DNA of 64,000 bases from G965237725 sp965237725 (lineage in GTDB: Bacteria; Pseudomonadota; Gammaproteobacteria; Arenicellales; Poriferihabitantaceae), in NCBI GenBank assembly GCA_965237725.1, contig OZ250151.1:2790001-2854000 (forward strand). Direction: 5' to 3'. The position numbers were made by a program, and so were the translations under genes. Below, in pieces: positions 11,801 through 19,000 of this stretch. The notes under the pieces were generated by a model that had not been told where the DNA came from, ran no database searches, and was given only the letters and a program-made list of their open reading frames with translations. Each line of letters opens with the position of its first letter. Position 1 is the stretch's first letter.

Positions 11801-12240
11801 CTGTTCAGATTCTGTTTTTGATACCAACTTTCAACACCGCCATAAATCCCAGTGACGAACTTTTCTGTTCCCGGCACCACGGCGGCATTTTCTAATGCCT
11901 GCCATGCACATTCTAAAAATAACCGATGACCAGGATCTGTTCGTTCGGTTTCGTATGCCGCCATGTCAAAAAACGCCGAATCAAATTCATCCACGTTATC
12001 CAGTAAAGGCTTGGTGCGAATGAAGTGTGGATCCGCGAGCTGCGAGCGGTCTATGCCCGCTATACGAAGCTCTTTCGCAGTTGGTCGTGATAAACAGTCT
12101 TTGCCGTTAATGATATTTTCCCAGAATTGCTCAAGGGAATTCGCCCCAGGCACTCTTAATGCCATACCAATTACGGCAATGGGTTCAGAGTCGAATTGGG
12201 ACATCAGAATAGTTTTAGGTTGTTGTTCGGCAATACTCAC
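5803..12240 (-). CDS. Type I polyketide synthase, single module KS-AT-KR-DH-ER-ACP
   Basis: 2145 residues. Domains in order: ketosynthase (about 17-450; Cys198 in AACATSL, His336 in EAHGTA, His376 in SNVGH), acyltransferase (about 548-850; Ser647 in GHSIGE; GFHS at 744-747 is more like malonyl- than methylmalonyl-specific enzymes), ketoreductase (structural half ~915-1150, catalytic half ~1155-1370 with TGGVGYLG and Tyr1319), dehydratase (~1400-1645; His1414 in an LPG-containing motif, Asp1573), enoylreductase (~1675-1992; HAASGGVGLAA) and acyl carrier domain (~2070-2140; Ser2103 in GGDS). All catalytic residues look present, so the module could reduce fully. The reductive loop is in an unusual order. 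Start is GTG at 12240; an ATG 36 bp further in is possible. It heads an operon with the thioesterase and hydroxylase. Confidence 0.95.
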   Translation of the reverse strand: MSIAEQQPKTILMSQFDSEPIAVIGMALRVPGANSLEQFWENIINGKDCLSRPTAKELRIAGIDRSQLADPHFIRTKPLLDNVDEFDSAFFDMAAYETERTDPGHRLFLECAWQALENAAVVPGTEKFVTGIYGGVESWYQKQNLNSPQGNSNSIGYRVENLGEILPDALGNVIDYFTTRVSYKLNLNGPSISVMAACATSLVAVHMATQALRRRECNLALAGGAGVEIPHIAGYMSTVDGMLSESGRICPFDSNADGTIFGSGGGVVVLRPLEDAIADGNNIYATIKGTATLNDGAPIYKESFIAPSTTGQKAVVRAALDDANVNAESIEYLEAHGTATRLGDPVEVASITEVYRNETEKVGYCAIGSVKSNVGHLRTAAGVVSLIKTCLAIKKRRLPPLTNFSRRNPLIDLDSSPFYIPTESLEWSNNSTPRRAAVSAFGFGGSNAHLILQEFSATQVSGSSRQDHLLVFSAATASSLDRRVSDLAWYIEVNPDECLSDIAHTLQCGRTEMAHRCCFITRQNDFKPLDLIHEMPLFSGVVDQNKSATIFLFPGQGAQFLGMGQNIYTHEKFYRDVVDYCAEHLHKLLGLDIRTLIHIDQTQPNNPESELLQQTANTQPALFVVEYAMAKLFMSWGIEPTAIIGHSIGEIVAACLANVFSLDDALVLVANRAKLMQQCDPGKMAAVFQSESELLNKLDFGVEIAAVNGPNACVVSGSTEQMAQFLEKLNSENVITHQLKTSHGFHSWMMEPAIPGFRSVVNSMELNRPEIPIISNTTGLPLTDDQATNADYWAEHIRRPVRLSDSIDYVRNNFESLFLELGPGTGLSDLVKQHDSDLSTTSILDTKSTPQKNNTNVALAALGKFWCSGANIHLDNFYSNSNCKKLTLPGYPFERLKYWAESGESKTRSRTELKLYETGWRKQEIENSESRIESQTWLVFRDEVGLGQKICDRLKADNNRVVELIPGQAFSEIEADVYRIRPTSKEDMKSVLLKLKAGRDNLTPRVLHLWSVTGTDGEHNSIEAFKNANTLGYHSIISLIKAALDLKICDDFDISIVVDGLRQMPGESTPLHAEKGGLLGPVKNIPNELSGTTIRCIEISGFSDLKDFDRLVGSIIIECESRTAQNVVLHRPGGRYVEEIYPLKEFAISEPRIRHRGTVLITGGVGYLGLEISKELYSISNCRLVLTSRWQPPPRDEWNSRAKESDKIGFALKAILTLESMGAEVLVVHTDVTNIDSLKSAIVIAENYFSKVNGVVHCAGESIISLAHMDTQQNVDQKLCAKVHTAFNLEKIFADYNLDIFVNFSSQASVLPSVGQCAYSASNNVLDILSHKRSRDRRSLSCAIGFGPLEELGMAVNAVNKNRNEIDRTDEIENFSDGIVEFDHPLLSKYQTDSNDQTIFTGIVADDNSWYLNHRVQNHALLPGTFILECVRGAYVELRGKNYGVELSNVGFLRPLFIDTCGTEIEIKFFNDNNVEYFEVRSRVLQADYWIVNSTGAVKTTSDKSKEFKPPLPMNLVEDSVWQKNGTLVSFGNRWECVEGIVVDGDQTWGKIILADEYISDLNEFEFHPALIDRAVHVPCWRFFTEGVLPYTMKSMRIFDAPGKEFYVYGNRRRSKDFDVYDIKFVNDKGKVLVEIDEYLLLSAQATDIVRSDCDQDNIDVAATNLLGNQFLKVYEPGELDSIGPENFEPKSPETGEVQIDVIASGLNFRDLLSALGQYPLMEGEQLSIGGECAGIVNAVGPGNTDLSPGDFVIAIGNNTISTSITTRFDLVSPMPSNIPFEDAAGLPTIFLTADYVINELAKLKRGERILIHAASGGVGLAAIQYAKNIGAEIFATAGSEEKRNYLKQLGIEHVSDSRSLDFVDDIRSWTNDEGVDVVLNSLAGEFIPASLELLRYKGRFLEIGKRDIYSNTELGLLPFQKCLTYHAFDLGQLVKNRDPAVQRMLNKLVQDIEFGVLKPAPTTVIPIDNAIDGFKRLARAAHIGKNVFKIQKHPDSWQEIFKAFNEKYGKGVPLKDGMALFRSLVSRNHLPSYVLATGLPIDQAHERMDMLDIGRGSRPELETAYREPTDPEEINLTQIWENVLGVTPIGADDDFFDLGGDSITAIQAQFAVTKKYNIDLPVTALFDFPSVCKMSQKIRESTTI

Positions 12241-12319
12241 GATGAACTGATACTTTTACTGATTTATTTAGTTTAGATTATAGACCACACAAATTTATTG
12301 TTCGACAATTGTGGAGCTG

Positions 12320-12348
12320 TTAAAAATTTAATTTTGATTTTGTATAAT
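12320..12348 (+). promoter_or_regulatory. Predicted sigma-70 promoter toward the ACP-thioesterase gene
   Basis: A perfect TATAAT (12343-12348) is preceded at 17 bp by TTAAAA (12320-12325), a weak -35 match. If used, it would give a long leader that reads through the palindromic element before the TTG start at 12690. The region is so AT-rich that chance matches are likely. Confidence 0.35.
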
Positions 12349-12353
12349 ATGCA

Positions 12354-12370
12354 AATCACACGATGTGATT
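12354..12370. promoter_or_regulatory. 17-bp perfect palindrome, candidate operator
   Basis: AATCACA-CGA-TGTGATT is a perfect inverted repeat with 7-bp arms and a 3-bp centre. It lies just downstream of the predicted TATAAT, where a bound repressor would block the start of transcription. Its half-site order (TCACA first) is the reverse of a CRP site, so I do not call it CRP. The regulator is unknown. Confidence 0.45.
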
Positions 12371-12478
12371 CGTCAATGTCAGAATAATATGATAAAAAGT
12401 GTAAGTACGCAGAATCAATCTTATATCATTGTTGTTCATGTTCAGTGGGAATTCACAACTAAACTTGTGTTACAACTA

Positions 12479-12672
12479 CAGGGCCTCTGAGCAAGTTTGG
12501 GCGAATCAAATTGCCACTTAAAATGGAGCTGGATAAAATGATCAAGATCAAGGCAAAAAATTATTGCAATAGCAGGGCCCATACAATCACTTGGGCGAGG
12601 TTTTTTAACATAGATATTGATTATTTTTTGGGCCCAAGTTGATCGGTCTTAAATTGCTCAGAGGTTCCCTGG
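12479..12672. repeat. Palindromic MITE-like element, degenerate copy
   Basis: About 194 bp with terminal inverted repeats: the left end reads CAGGGCCTCTGAGCAA and the right end, on the other strand, CCAGGGAACCTCTGAGCAA. The interior shares diverged blocks with the element at 33520-33687, including AAATGATCAAG, CAATAGCA/AATAGCACGG and AATTGATTATTTT. It encodes no protein. It looks like an old non-autonomous transposable element that landed between the polyketide operons; one end has lost two bases and no target duplication is left. Confidence 0.7.
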
Positions 12673-12689
12673 ATTATTGGAATTGAAAT

Positions 12690-13862
12690 TTGAAAATTGA
12701 AGGTGTCGACAACGATTTAGATCCAATTTCGTTATCCAAAATAGAGTTACGGTTAACTGAAATTTGTTGTGAAATTCTTCAGCTGGAGGCTATGGATGTT
12801 AATGACGACCTATTTGATCTCGGTTGTGATTCGGTAAAAGCGATGCAACTTTGCACAATACTTGAAATGGAATTTCAGTACGCTGGCCGGATAAGTTCGC
12901 TTCTGCAATTTTCGACCGTTCGGTTGCTTGCCAAAGAATGCCATACATCGAGTCCCCGTCAATCAACCAATAATTCCTGTACATTGGTTGATATCCAGGC
13001 GTCTGGCAAACTGCCTCCGATAATTGTTATGTATTCGGTAGGGGGTGAGGTTTACTATAGTTTGCCGCTGTTAAATTATCTTGGTCCTAACCAGCCGGCA
13101 TATGGCCTTGAGCCGCCTTATGCTTTAGAGCCCCCAGGACCATTGATTGAGCAGATTTCAGGGTATGCAGATAAGTTATGTGAACGGTTTCCCAATGGAC
13201 CGTATTGTCTAATAGGTTATTCGTTTGGTGGCAATATCGCATACGAACTAGCTCAGGAACTTCACAACCGTGGTAAGAAAGTTGATCTTGTGGCAATGCT
13301 TGATAGTCATGCAGTTGGACAGTCTCAATCTATTCTTGAACGCGCCAAATCGCTTTTGGGGTTTATCGTGAATTTTCCACGTTGGATTTTACAAAACTTA
13401 GATCCTCGAGATATGCCAGAATTTATTGGTCGATTAAAAAGGAAATGTGCAGCTATCACTAACAGAATTTTAGTAAGTTTGGGTTATGCTATTGAAACCT
13501 ATACTTTCGAATGGGAGGATGTCCCAGAGATGGGAAAAATTTCAGACGATATGGCTACCCATTATTACCATATCCATCGAAGCGTTTATGAATTTTTTGG
13601 CACCCACCAGTCAAAGCCATATAATGGCGATGTCATGATTTTCCGTGCCAAGGTAAGACCCTTGTTCCACGGTTTTAGCAAACACCTTGGTTGGAAACAA
13701 CTTATAAAAGGCAAGCTTACTATCATAGATATCCCTGGAACCCATGGTCATTTGATACGCAAGCCTAATGTTGAAATTGTTGCCAATCATCTTGGTGAGG
13801 TGCTTCAAAGGATTGAGGACCAATATAAGGCCCAACCAGATTATAGCGCGTCTTTGAATTAG
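12690..13862 (+). CDS. Acyl carrier protein-thioesterase didomain protein
   Basis: 390 residues. An N-terminal carrier domain (about 15-85) has the phosphopantetheine Ser48 in LGCDSVKAM. A type I thioesterase domain (about 108-380) follows, with Ser178 in GYSFGG, an Asp in MLDSH and a late His in GTHGHL. This is the usual C-terminal end of a PKS or NRPS assembly line, here encoded as a separate protein. A chain could be passed from the PKS at 5803-12240 to this carrier and then released. The start is TTG at 12690; the carrier domain begins soon after, so a later start would damage it. The Sfp gene follows after 20 bp. Confidence 0.9.
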   Translation: MKIEGVDNDLDPISLSKIELRLTEICCEILQLEAMDVNDDLFDLGCDSVKAMQLCTILEMEFQYAGRISSLLQFSTVRLLAKECHTSSPRQSTNNSCTLVDIQASGKLPPIIVMYSVGGEVYYSLPLLNYLGPNQPAYGLEPPYALEPPGPLIEQISGYADKLCERFPNGPYCLIGYSFGGNIAYELAQELHNRGKKVDLVAMLDSHAVGQSQSILERAKSLLGFIVNFPRWILQNLDPRDMPEFIGRLKRKCAAITNRILVSLGYAIETYTFEWEDVPEMGKISDDMATHYYHIHRSVYEFFGTHQSKPYNGDVMIFRAKVRPLFHGFSKHLGWKQLIKGKLTIIDIPGTHGHLIRKPNVEIVANHLGEVLQRIEDQYKAQPDYSASLN

Positions 13863-13882
13863 CTCGGGATGGTTGATATAAA

Positions 13883-14632
13883 TTGTTGAAGCAGTGGCAT
13901 GAATACAAAGCGCCAATTGCGTTATCCGGCGACCGTGTTGATATATGGTGTATTTGGTTTGAAGACGGTAGCGAATCGATTTTAGACTATTTAGATATTC
14001 TTAGCAGTGAAGAACGAAAGCGTGCGAAACGGTTTCATCGAAAAGTAGATTTCCACAGATTTGTTGTGGCCAGATACGTTTTACGTACACTACTTGGTGG
14101 AATTGTGGGAGCCCAACCGTCGTCTCTGGAATTCAGCACAAATAAATATGGCAAACCAAAGTTGTTGCCCAAGCTGTCTCTTAATCAAAATTCTGAATCG
14201 ATAAATTTCAATCTATCCCATGCAGGTGAATATGGATTAGTTGCAATTTCAACTGCAAAAAAAATTGGTATCGATATTGAGCGAATCAGAGAAATTGATA
14301 ATATTGAAGAACTGGCAAAACGATCATTTTCCAATGATGAGTATTTGCAATTTATTACCCAGCCAGAGTTTGATCGGTTAAATACATTTTTTCGATGCTG
14401 GACCCGAAAAGAAGCATTCATAAAGGCTATCGGTAAAGGCCTAAACCAGCCTCTGGATTCTTTCTCGGTATCAAGTTCCCCAGATCAAGAAGTTAAATTT
14501 TTATCACTGCCTCCAGGATATCAACTAAAAAATTGGGCTCTATACGATATTGGCATTAACCAACATTACCGTGCAGCTTTAGCGATAGATCGAGCTATAA
14601 CGACCGTAGCGTGCTGGCAGTGGCAACAATAA
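13883..14632 (+). CDS. 4'-phosphopantetheinyl transferase, Sfp type
   Basis: 249 residues, typical for Sfp-type enzymes. The two signature motifs are present: IGIDIER and, about 45 residues later, WTRKEAFIKA, which bind magnesium and CoA. An upstream NLSHAGEYG segment also fits the family. The enzyme moves phosphopantetheine from CoA to a serine of carrier domains, here probably Ser2103 of the PKS and Ser48 of the ACP-thioesterase. It begins with TTG at 13883 (a second TTG follows directly). It is 20 bp after the ACP-thioesterase and convergent with the glycosyltransferase, so it marks the right end of the cluster. Confidence 0.93.
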   Translation: MLKQWHEYKAPIALSGDRVDIWCIWFEDGSESILDYLDILSSEERKRAKRFHRKVDFHRFVVARYVLRTLLGGIVGAQPSSLEFSTNKYGKPKLLPKLSLNQNSESINFNLSHAGEYGLVAISTAKKIGIDIERIREIDNIEELAKRSFSNDEYLQFITQPEFDRLNTFFRCWTRKEAFIKAIGKGLNQPLDSFSVSSSPDQEVKFLSLPPGYQLKNWALYDIGINQHYRAALAIDRAITTVACWQWQQ

Positions 14633-14651
14633 TGATTACTACAGTTCGAAT

Positions 14652-15674
14652 TCATCCCACCGCAAGATAATCCATTTCAGCATTGTAACCAAATTCAATA
14701 AGTATCTGCTCAATTTCTTCCCTCGCGCCATGGTTGGTAACGTAAATCAGTACAAACGGTTTTTTGACTTGATGCTTTAACCAATCGGGAGCAAATACTT
14801 CAATGCCATTAAGTTTGTTGCCAATCTTTTTGGGGTCAATGTCAATCCAGGCTCGTGGTGTAAACCCTTTTTCTATCAATAGCTGGCAACGCTTTCGGGT
14901 TTTTCTGCCAGCACCCCAATAAACAATTTTACGATCTTGATTGAGTTGGGAATCTTGGGCCATGTATTCTGCCCTGACCCTATCAAATGCTTGTCGACTA
15001 TAAGCAGGATGAGTTCGTGACAAACGATTTGGACTATCTCGCCAACGCAATAGAACTTCCGGAAGTTTAACCATGGCGCATCCATCAGCGTGCATCCGCA
15101 GCCAGAGTTCATAATCTTCGGGGAAGTCGCCTCTGCGATATCCCCCTAATTGTTCAATGGTTGATTTTCTAAACATCACGCTGGGGTGGGCAAATGGAGA
15201 TTCAACATAAATCTGTTGGCGAATTTGCTCCGGGGTCAACACGCTATTCTGCCAGCGCATGTATTCTGTGTACCCGCTGAGCATAGGCGCTTCGGAGAAC
15301 ATTTCAACCTGACTGGAGATTAGATCCATGTCCGGAAACTCTAGCGATGCTTGCATAAGTTTTTCCATGCGCTGGGGATGCATAATATCGTCGCCATCCA
15401 TTCGAACGATCCATGTGGATTGCGCATTTTCAATACCAAAATTCAGCGCATCAACCAGACCTTCACCTGGATTGTTGAATAGTCGAAAACGCGGATCGTC
15501 ATAACTGTTTAGTATTTCGCTTGAGCGATCATTACTATGATCGTCTACCGCAATGAGATTGAATTCCGGAAATGTCTGATCTTGAATCGAATCCAGAGTT
15601 TCCGAAAATGTATTTTCTGCATTTCGAAAGGGCAGAAGAATGGATAATTTAGTTGTAGATTCGTTCAAACGCAT
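14652..15674 (-). CDS. Glycosyltransferase family 2 with extra C-terminal domain
   Basis: 340 residues. The N-terminal ~230 residues form a GT-A fold: SILLPFRNAE at the start, a VDDHS motif, and the metal/sugar-nucleotide motif DGDD. The last ~90 residues begin with YWGAGRKTRKR, a glycine-rich nucleotide-binding-like strand-turn, and may be a separate small Rossmann-like domain; its function is unknown. The start overlaps the 3' end of the glutaredoxin gene by 26 bp, so the two are probably translated together. Sugar donor and acceptor cannot be predicted. It ends 19 bp from the convergent Sfp gene, but nothing shows it belongs to the polyketide pathway. Confidence 0.85.
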   Translation of the reverse strand: MRLNESTTKLSILLPFRNAENTFSETLDSIQDQTFPEFNLIAVDDHSNDRSSEILNSYDDPRFRLFNNPGEGLVDALNFGIENAQSTWIVRMDGDDIMHPQRMEKLMQASLEFPDMDLISSQVEMFSEAPMLSGYTEYMRWQNSVLTPEQIRQQIYVESPFAHPSVMFRKSTIEQLGGYRRGDFPEDYELWLRMHADGCAMVKLPEVLLRWRDSPNRLSRTHPAYSRQAFDRVRAEYMAQDSQLNQDRKIVYWGAGRKTRKRCQLLIEKGFTPRAWIDIDPKKIGNKLNGIEVFAPDWLKHQVKKPFVLIYVTNHGAREEIEQILIEFGYNAEMDYLAVG

Positions 15675-16089
15675 CCACGCTGAATCCGTTTAGCCTTTTG
15701 CTGCCAACCAAAATTACCGGCACACCTCGACCGCCCAATTTATCGTATTCCCGCCTCGCTTTATCTGAGTTTTCGATGTCGTATTCTTTGTAAGGAATGC
15801 CTTTGCTGGCGAAATATTCTTTGGCCTTCTTACAATAGGGACACCAACTGGTCCCATACATTATGACCGTATTTATTGACGAATCAGAATTTGAATAATT
15901 AGACTCGATAGAGGTGCTTTCGTAGCTGTTGATTTTGATTTCTACTTCAGAAAAAGCTTCGGTTTCCGGTGGCGTATCGCTGAAATGGGTGACCCCGTTT
16001 TCATCTGTCCATTTATATACGTCATTAGCAGAAATGGGGTAATTCAGACATAAAATTATTGACATGGCTATGAATGCCTGGGCTTTCAT
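15649..16089 (-). CDS. Exported DUF4124-glutaredoxin fusion
   Basis: 146 residues. A signal peptide (about 1-21, ending near PISA) is followed by a DUF4124 segment (DVYKWTDENGVTHFSDTPP, about 22-41) and a glutaredoxin domain (about 73-146) with the redox pair Cys83-Pro-Tyr-Cys86 and a later GVPVILVG cis-Pro motif. It should work in thiol exchange in the periplasm or at the membrane. Its start codon overlaps the end of the large regulator gene by 4 bp, and its end overlaps the glycosyltransferase start. Regulator, glutaredoxin and glycosyltransferase therefore form one tightly packed operon. Confidence 0.9.
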   Translation of the reverse strand: MKAQAFIAMSIILCLNYPISANDVYKWTDENGVTHFSDTPPETEAFSEVEIKINSYESTSIESNYSNSDSSINTVIMYGTSWCPYCKKAKEYFASKGIPYKEYDIENSDKARREYDKLGGRGVPVILVGSKRLNGFSVDAFERIYN

Positions 16090-19000
16090 GATTGCTCAGT
16101 AAATCCCATTGCGGATAAGTTAGATTTAAAGCTATCGCGAATTTCTTTGTTGTAACTGTATGTGCGAATTAGCCCGGAAACGCCAAATTCAGCGTCCATG
16201 CTTTTAATTTCACTGGCGACTCGTTTTGCAGCCGCATTATCACCTGATGCAACCAGGGCATCGACCAGATAAAACCGACATAACGGTGATTCGGGCTCAA
16301 CATCGACGGCAGAATTTAGTATCTCAATGGCTTTTGTAATATTCCCGGTTTGTTTGTAAGCATGAGCGCCAGGGAGTAGATACCAGTTTGGGTAAACCGG
16401 ACACAGTTGGATAGATTGTTCGAAATGAGAGAAGGATTTTTGGTATTCCCCGGCATAGACATAGGTCATCGCCATCAATGCCTGGACCTCGGAATTTCCA
16501 GGCGACAATGCAATGGCATTTTCACAAAACTCGATAGCCAGTATGGGTTCACCAGACCTAACATAGGCACAGCCTTTCAAGGATAAGGCATCCGGGTGTT
16601 GTGGATCAATTTCAAGTGCTTTGTCAGCGGCTTCGTGGCATAGACTCAGAGATTCTTCCATTGACTCTCCCCAGCCTGTGTAAGCTTCCTGCCAGTGGAC
16701 CCAGCCTTTTATAATCCAGGCCGTAGCATAATCAGGATCAAGCGCCAGCGCTTTTAAGGCCAGGCGTTGCGCTTCCAGGACGTTTTTACGAATATAACTA
16801 TCCTGTAACTCAGCCGCTATTGCACATGATTCCCAGGCTTTTATATTGTTTGTCCCCCGCGCCCAGTCCAGGGCAGACAGGCCATCGGCAAGTTGAACTC
16901 GCATGGCGATGGTTATGTTATTGGTGATTTCATCCTGGACTGCAAAAATATCGTCAAGCTTTCGATCGTATTGTTCAACCCAGCAATTATCTCCTGTACG
17001 AGAATCGATTAACTGAACGTTAACCCTGATTTTCTTACCGCTTTTTCGTATGCTGCCATCGAGGATGTATCGTACGTTTTGTTCATCGGCTATCTGACGA
17101 ATAGGAGCTTTTCTGTCTTTATAGACGGATGTGGAATAACTCGATACCACACGAATTTGCCGAAAGCGTGACAATATGGTCACCAGGTCGTTGGCAATGC
17201 CATTGCTGAAGTGCGCCTGTTCGGGATCGCCGCTCATATTCTCGAAAGGCAGCACGGCGATGGAAGGTAAGGCATCCGGCGCATTATCATTGGAACCTCG
17301 CTGTTCGCTAAATCCCATCAATTCCAGATTGTTGTGAAATCGTTGCCGCTCTTCTTCATCCTGACTGTGGAACAGGATGACGCCACTGATATTCATCGAA
17401 TGTTCCAGCGATCGTATTTCATCAGCAATCTGTTTTGCTTTGTCCGGTTTGCCCGCTACCAAATAGGCGTCTATCAAGTAAAATCGGGTCAGCGGCGATT
17501 CGGGTTCATCAGCGATGCTTTTCAGAAACAGGGCAATGGCATCTTCCAGCTTACCCAGATCCTGGTAAATATTGCCGCCTACAAGGGATAACCAGCTCGG
17601 GGAAATGGGGCTCAGGCGAACCGCGGTTTTGTAATAATCCAGGGCCTCTTTGGGTCTCCCGGCATATGAATGAACATAAGCGCATAGACCAAGGGCCTCA
17701 GAGTTGCCTGGAGAGATTTCTACCGCCCGACGGGCAATTGTAATGGAAATTTCAGGGTCTCCCTTTCGCATCATCACAATAAATGATTGCAATATCAATG
17801 TGCTGGTGTTGTCGGGATCTAAAGTTATAGATTTTTCAGCAGCTGTTTCGGCTGCTTCGAGCAAGGGTTCCATGGCATTCATGTGAGAAATATAAGCTTC
17901 CTGCCAGTTGATCCATCCCAGGATCGACCAGGCAAGGCCATACTCCGGGTCATATTCAATAGCAATATGGATTAATCGACGAGCCTCAACGATATTGTCC
18001 CTGATATAGGTGTCACTAAGGTCACCCGCCCGAACAGTGTATTCCCAGGCCTTAAGACTTTTGGTTTTTATAGCCTTCTCTCTGGCTTTATCGCCGTCGG
18101 CCAGCTGAATCCGCATGGCGGTGGCGATACTCAGGGTGATTTCGTCCTGCACCGCAAAAATATCATCGAGCTTGCGGTCATAGGTTTCCGACCAACACAT
18201 TTCCTCGGTTGTGGAATCAATTAGTTCGGTATTGACACGAACTTTTTTTCCGCTCTTGCGTATCCGACCTTCCAGTATATATCGGGTGTTCTGTTCGGCG
18301 GCAATCTCGGCGATGGTTGCCTTTCGTTCCTTATAGGCATAAGTGGAATGCAGTGCAACTACACGCATATTGCGAAAATGGGATAACGTCGAAATAATAT
18401 CGCTGGTAATACCATCGCTGAAAAATTCCTGTTCTGGATCACCACTCAGATTTTCGAAAGGCAGCACAGCAATGGAAGGAAGTTCGTCTGAGTTTACTTC
18501 AAGATAATCACACAACCCTGCTTTCAATATCAAATCAAAGAACTTTTCAAAATCCTCATCGTATTTATAAGTTAGAAAATCATAAAAGAACGAACGCCAT
18601 TGCGCCACAGAATCAGGATACGCGGGCATTTTCTGCCTCGCTAGAACCTGATATTTAGACATTTCAATTTTGGCTTGCTGGGTGTCACCCATAGCGGCAA
18701 GACAAACTGCAATTTGAGCCAAACAACTATCCGGCATGTGTGGCAGTGAACGGAATACTTGAATTGCTTTTTCAAATTTGCCAAGGTCCCGATAAACTTC
18801 ACCCACAATCCACCCCGCATAGGCATGTTGAGGGTCAAGTTTTAAGCATTTATCCGCGTAGTCAAGGGCGCTATCGAACTGTCGTGCAGATGCTAGTCCC
18901 CAGGCCTTCATGGCATAACCGTCAGGAAGAGTGGGATTAAGTTCGATCGCTTTATCTGCGTGAAAATCACCACGATCAAATTCTCTAGCAAAATACAAAT

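Larger units (their letters stand above)
12241..12689. promoter_or_regulatory. Divergent control region between the PKS operon and the ACP-thioesterase/Sfp operon
   Basis: 449 bp without a gene. The left part (12241-12478) is very AT-rich and holds a likely sigma-70 promoter and a 17-bp palindrome, listed separately. The right part is almost filled by a 194-bp palindromic element (12479-12672), so the ACP-thioesterase start lies only 17 bp beyond that insertion. Both biosynthetic operons must be started or regulated from this interval. Confidence 0.6.

Noticed and set aside
12354..12370. CRP-binding site
   Set aside because: The half-sites are in the reverse order and with the wrong spacing compared with TGTGA-N6-TCACA.
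12445..12458. GTGGGAATTCACAA shared with 42470-42483 as a common regulatory site
   Set aside because: A single 14-bp match is expected by chance several times in 64 kb, and the two sites have no common gene context.
14652..16089. Glycosyltransferase and glutaredoxin as part of the polyketide cluster
   Set aside because: They overlap and belong to the regulator's operon on the opposite strand; no evidence ties them to polyketide synthesis.
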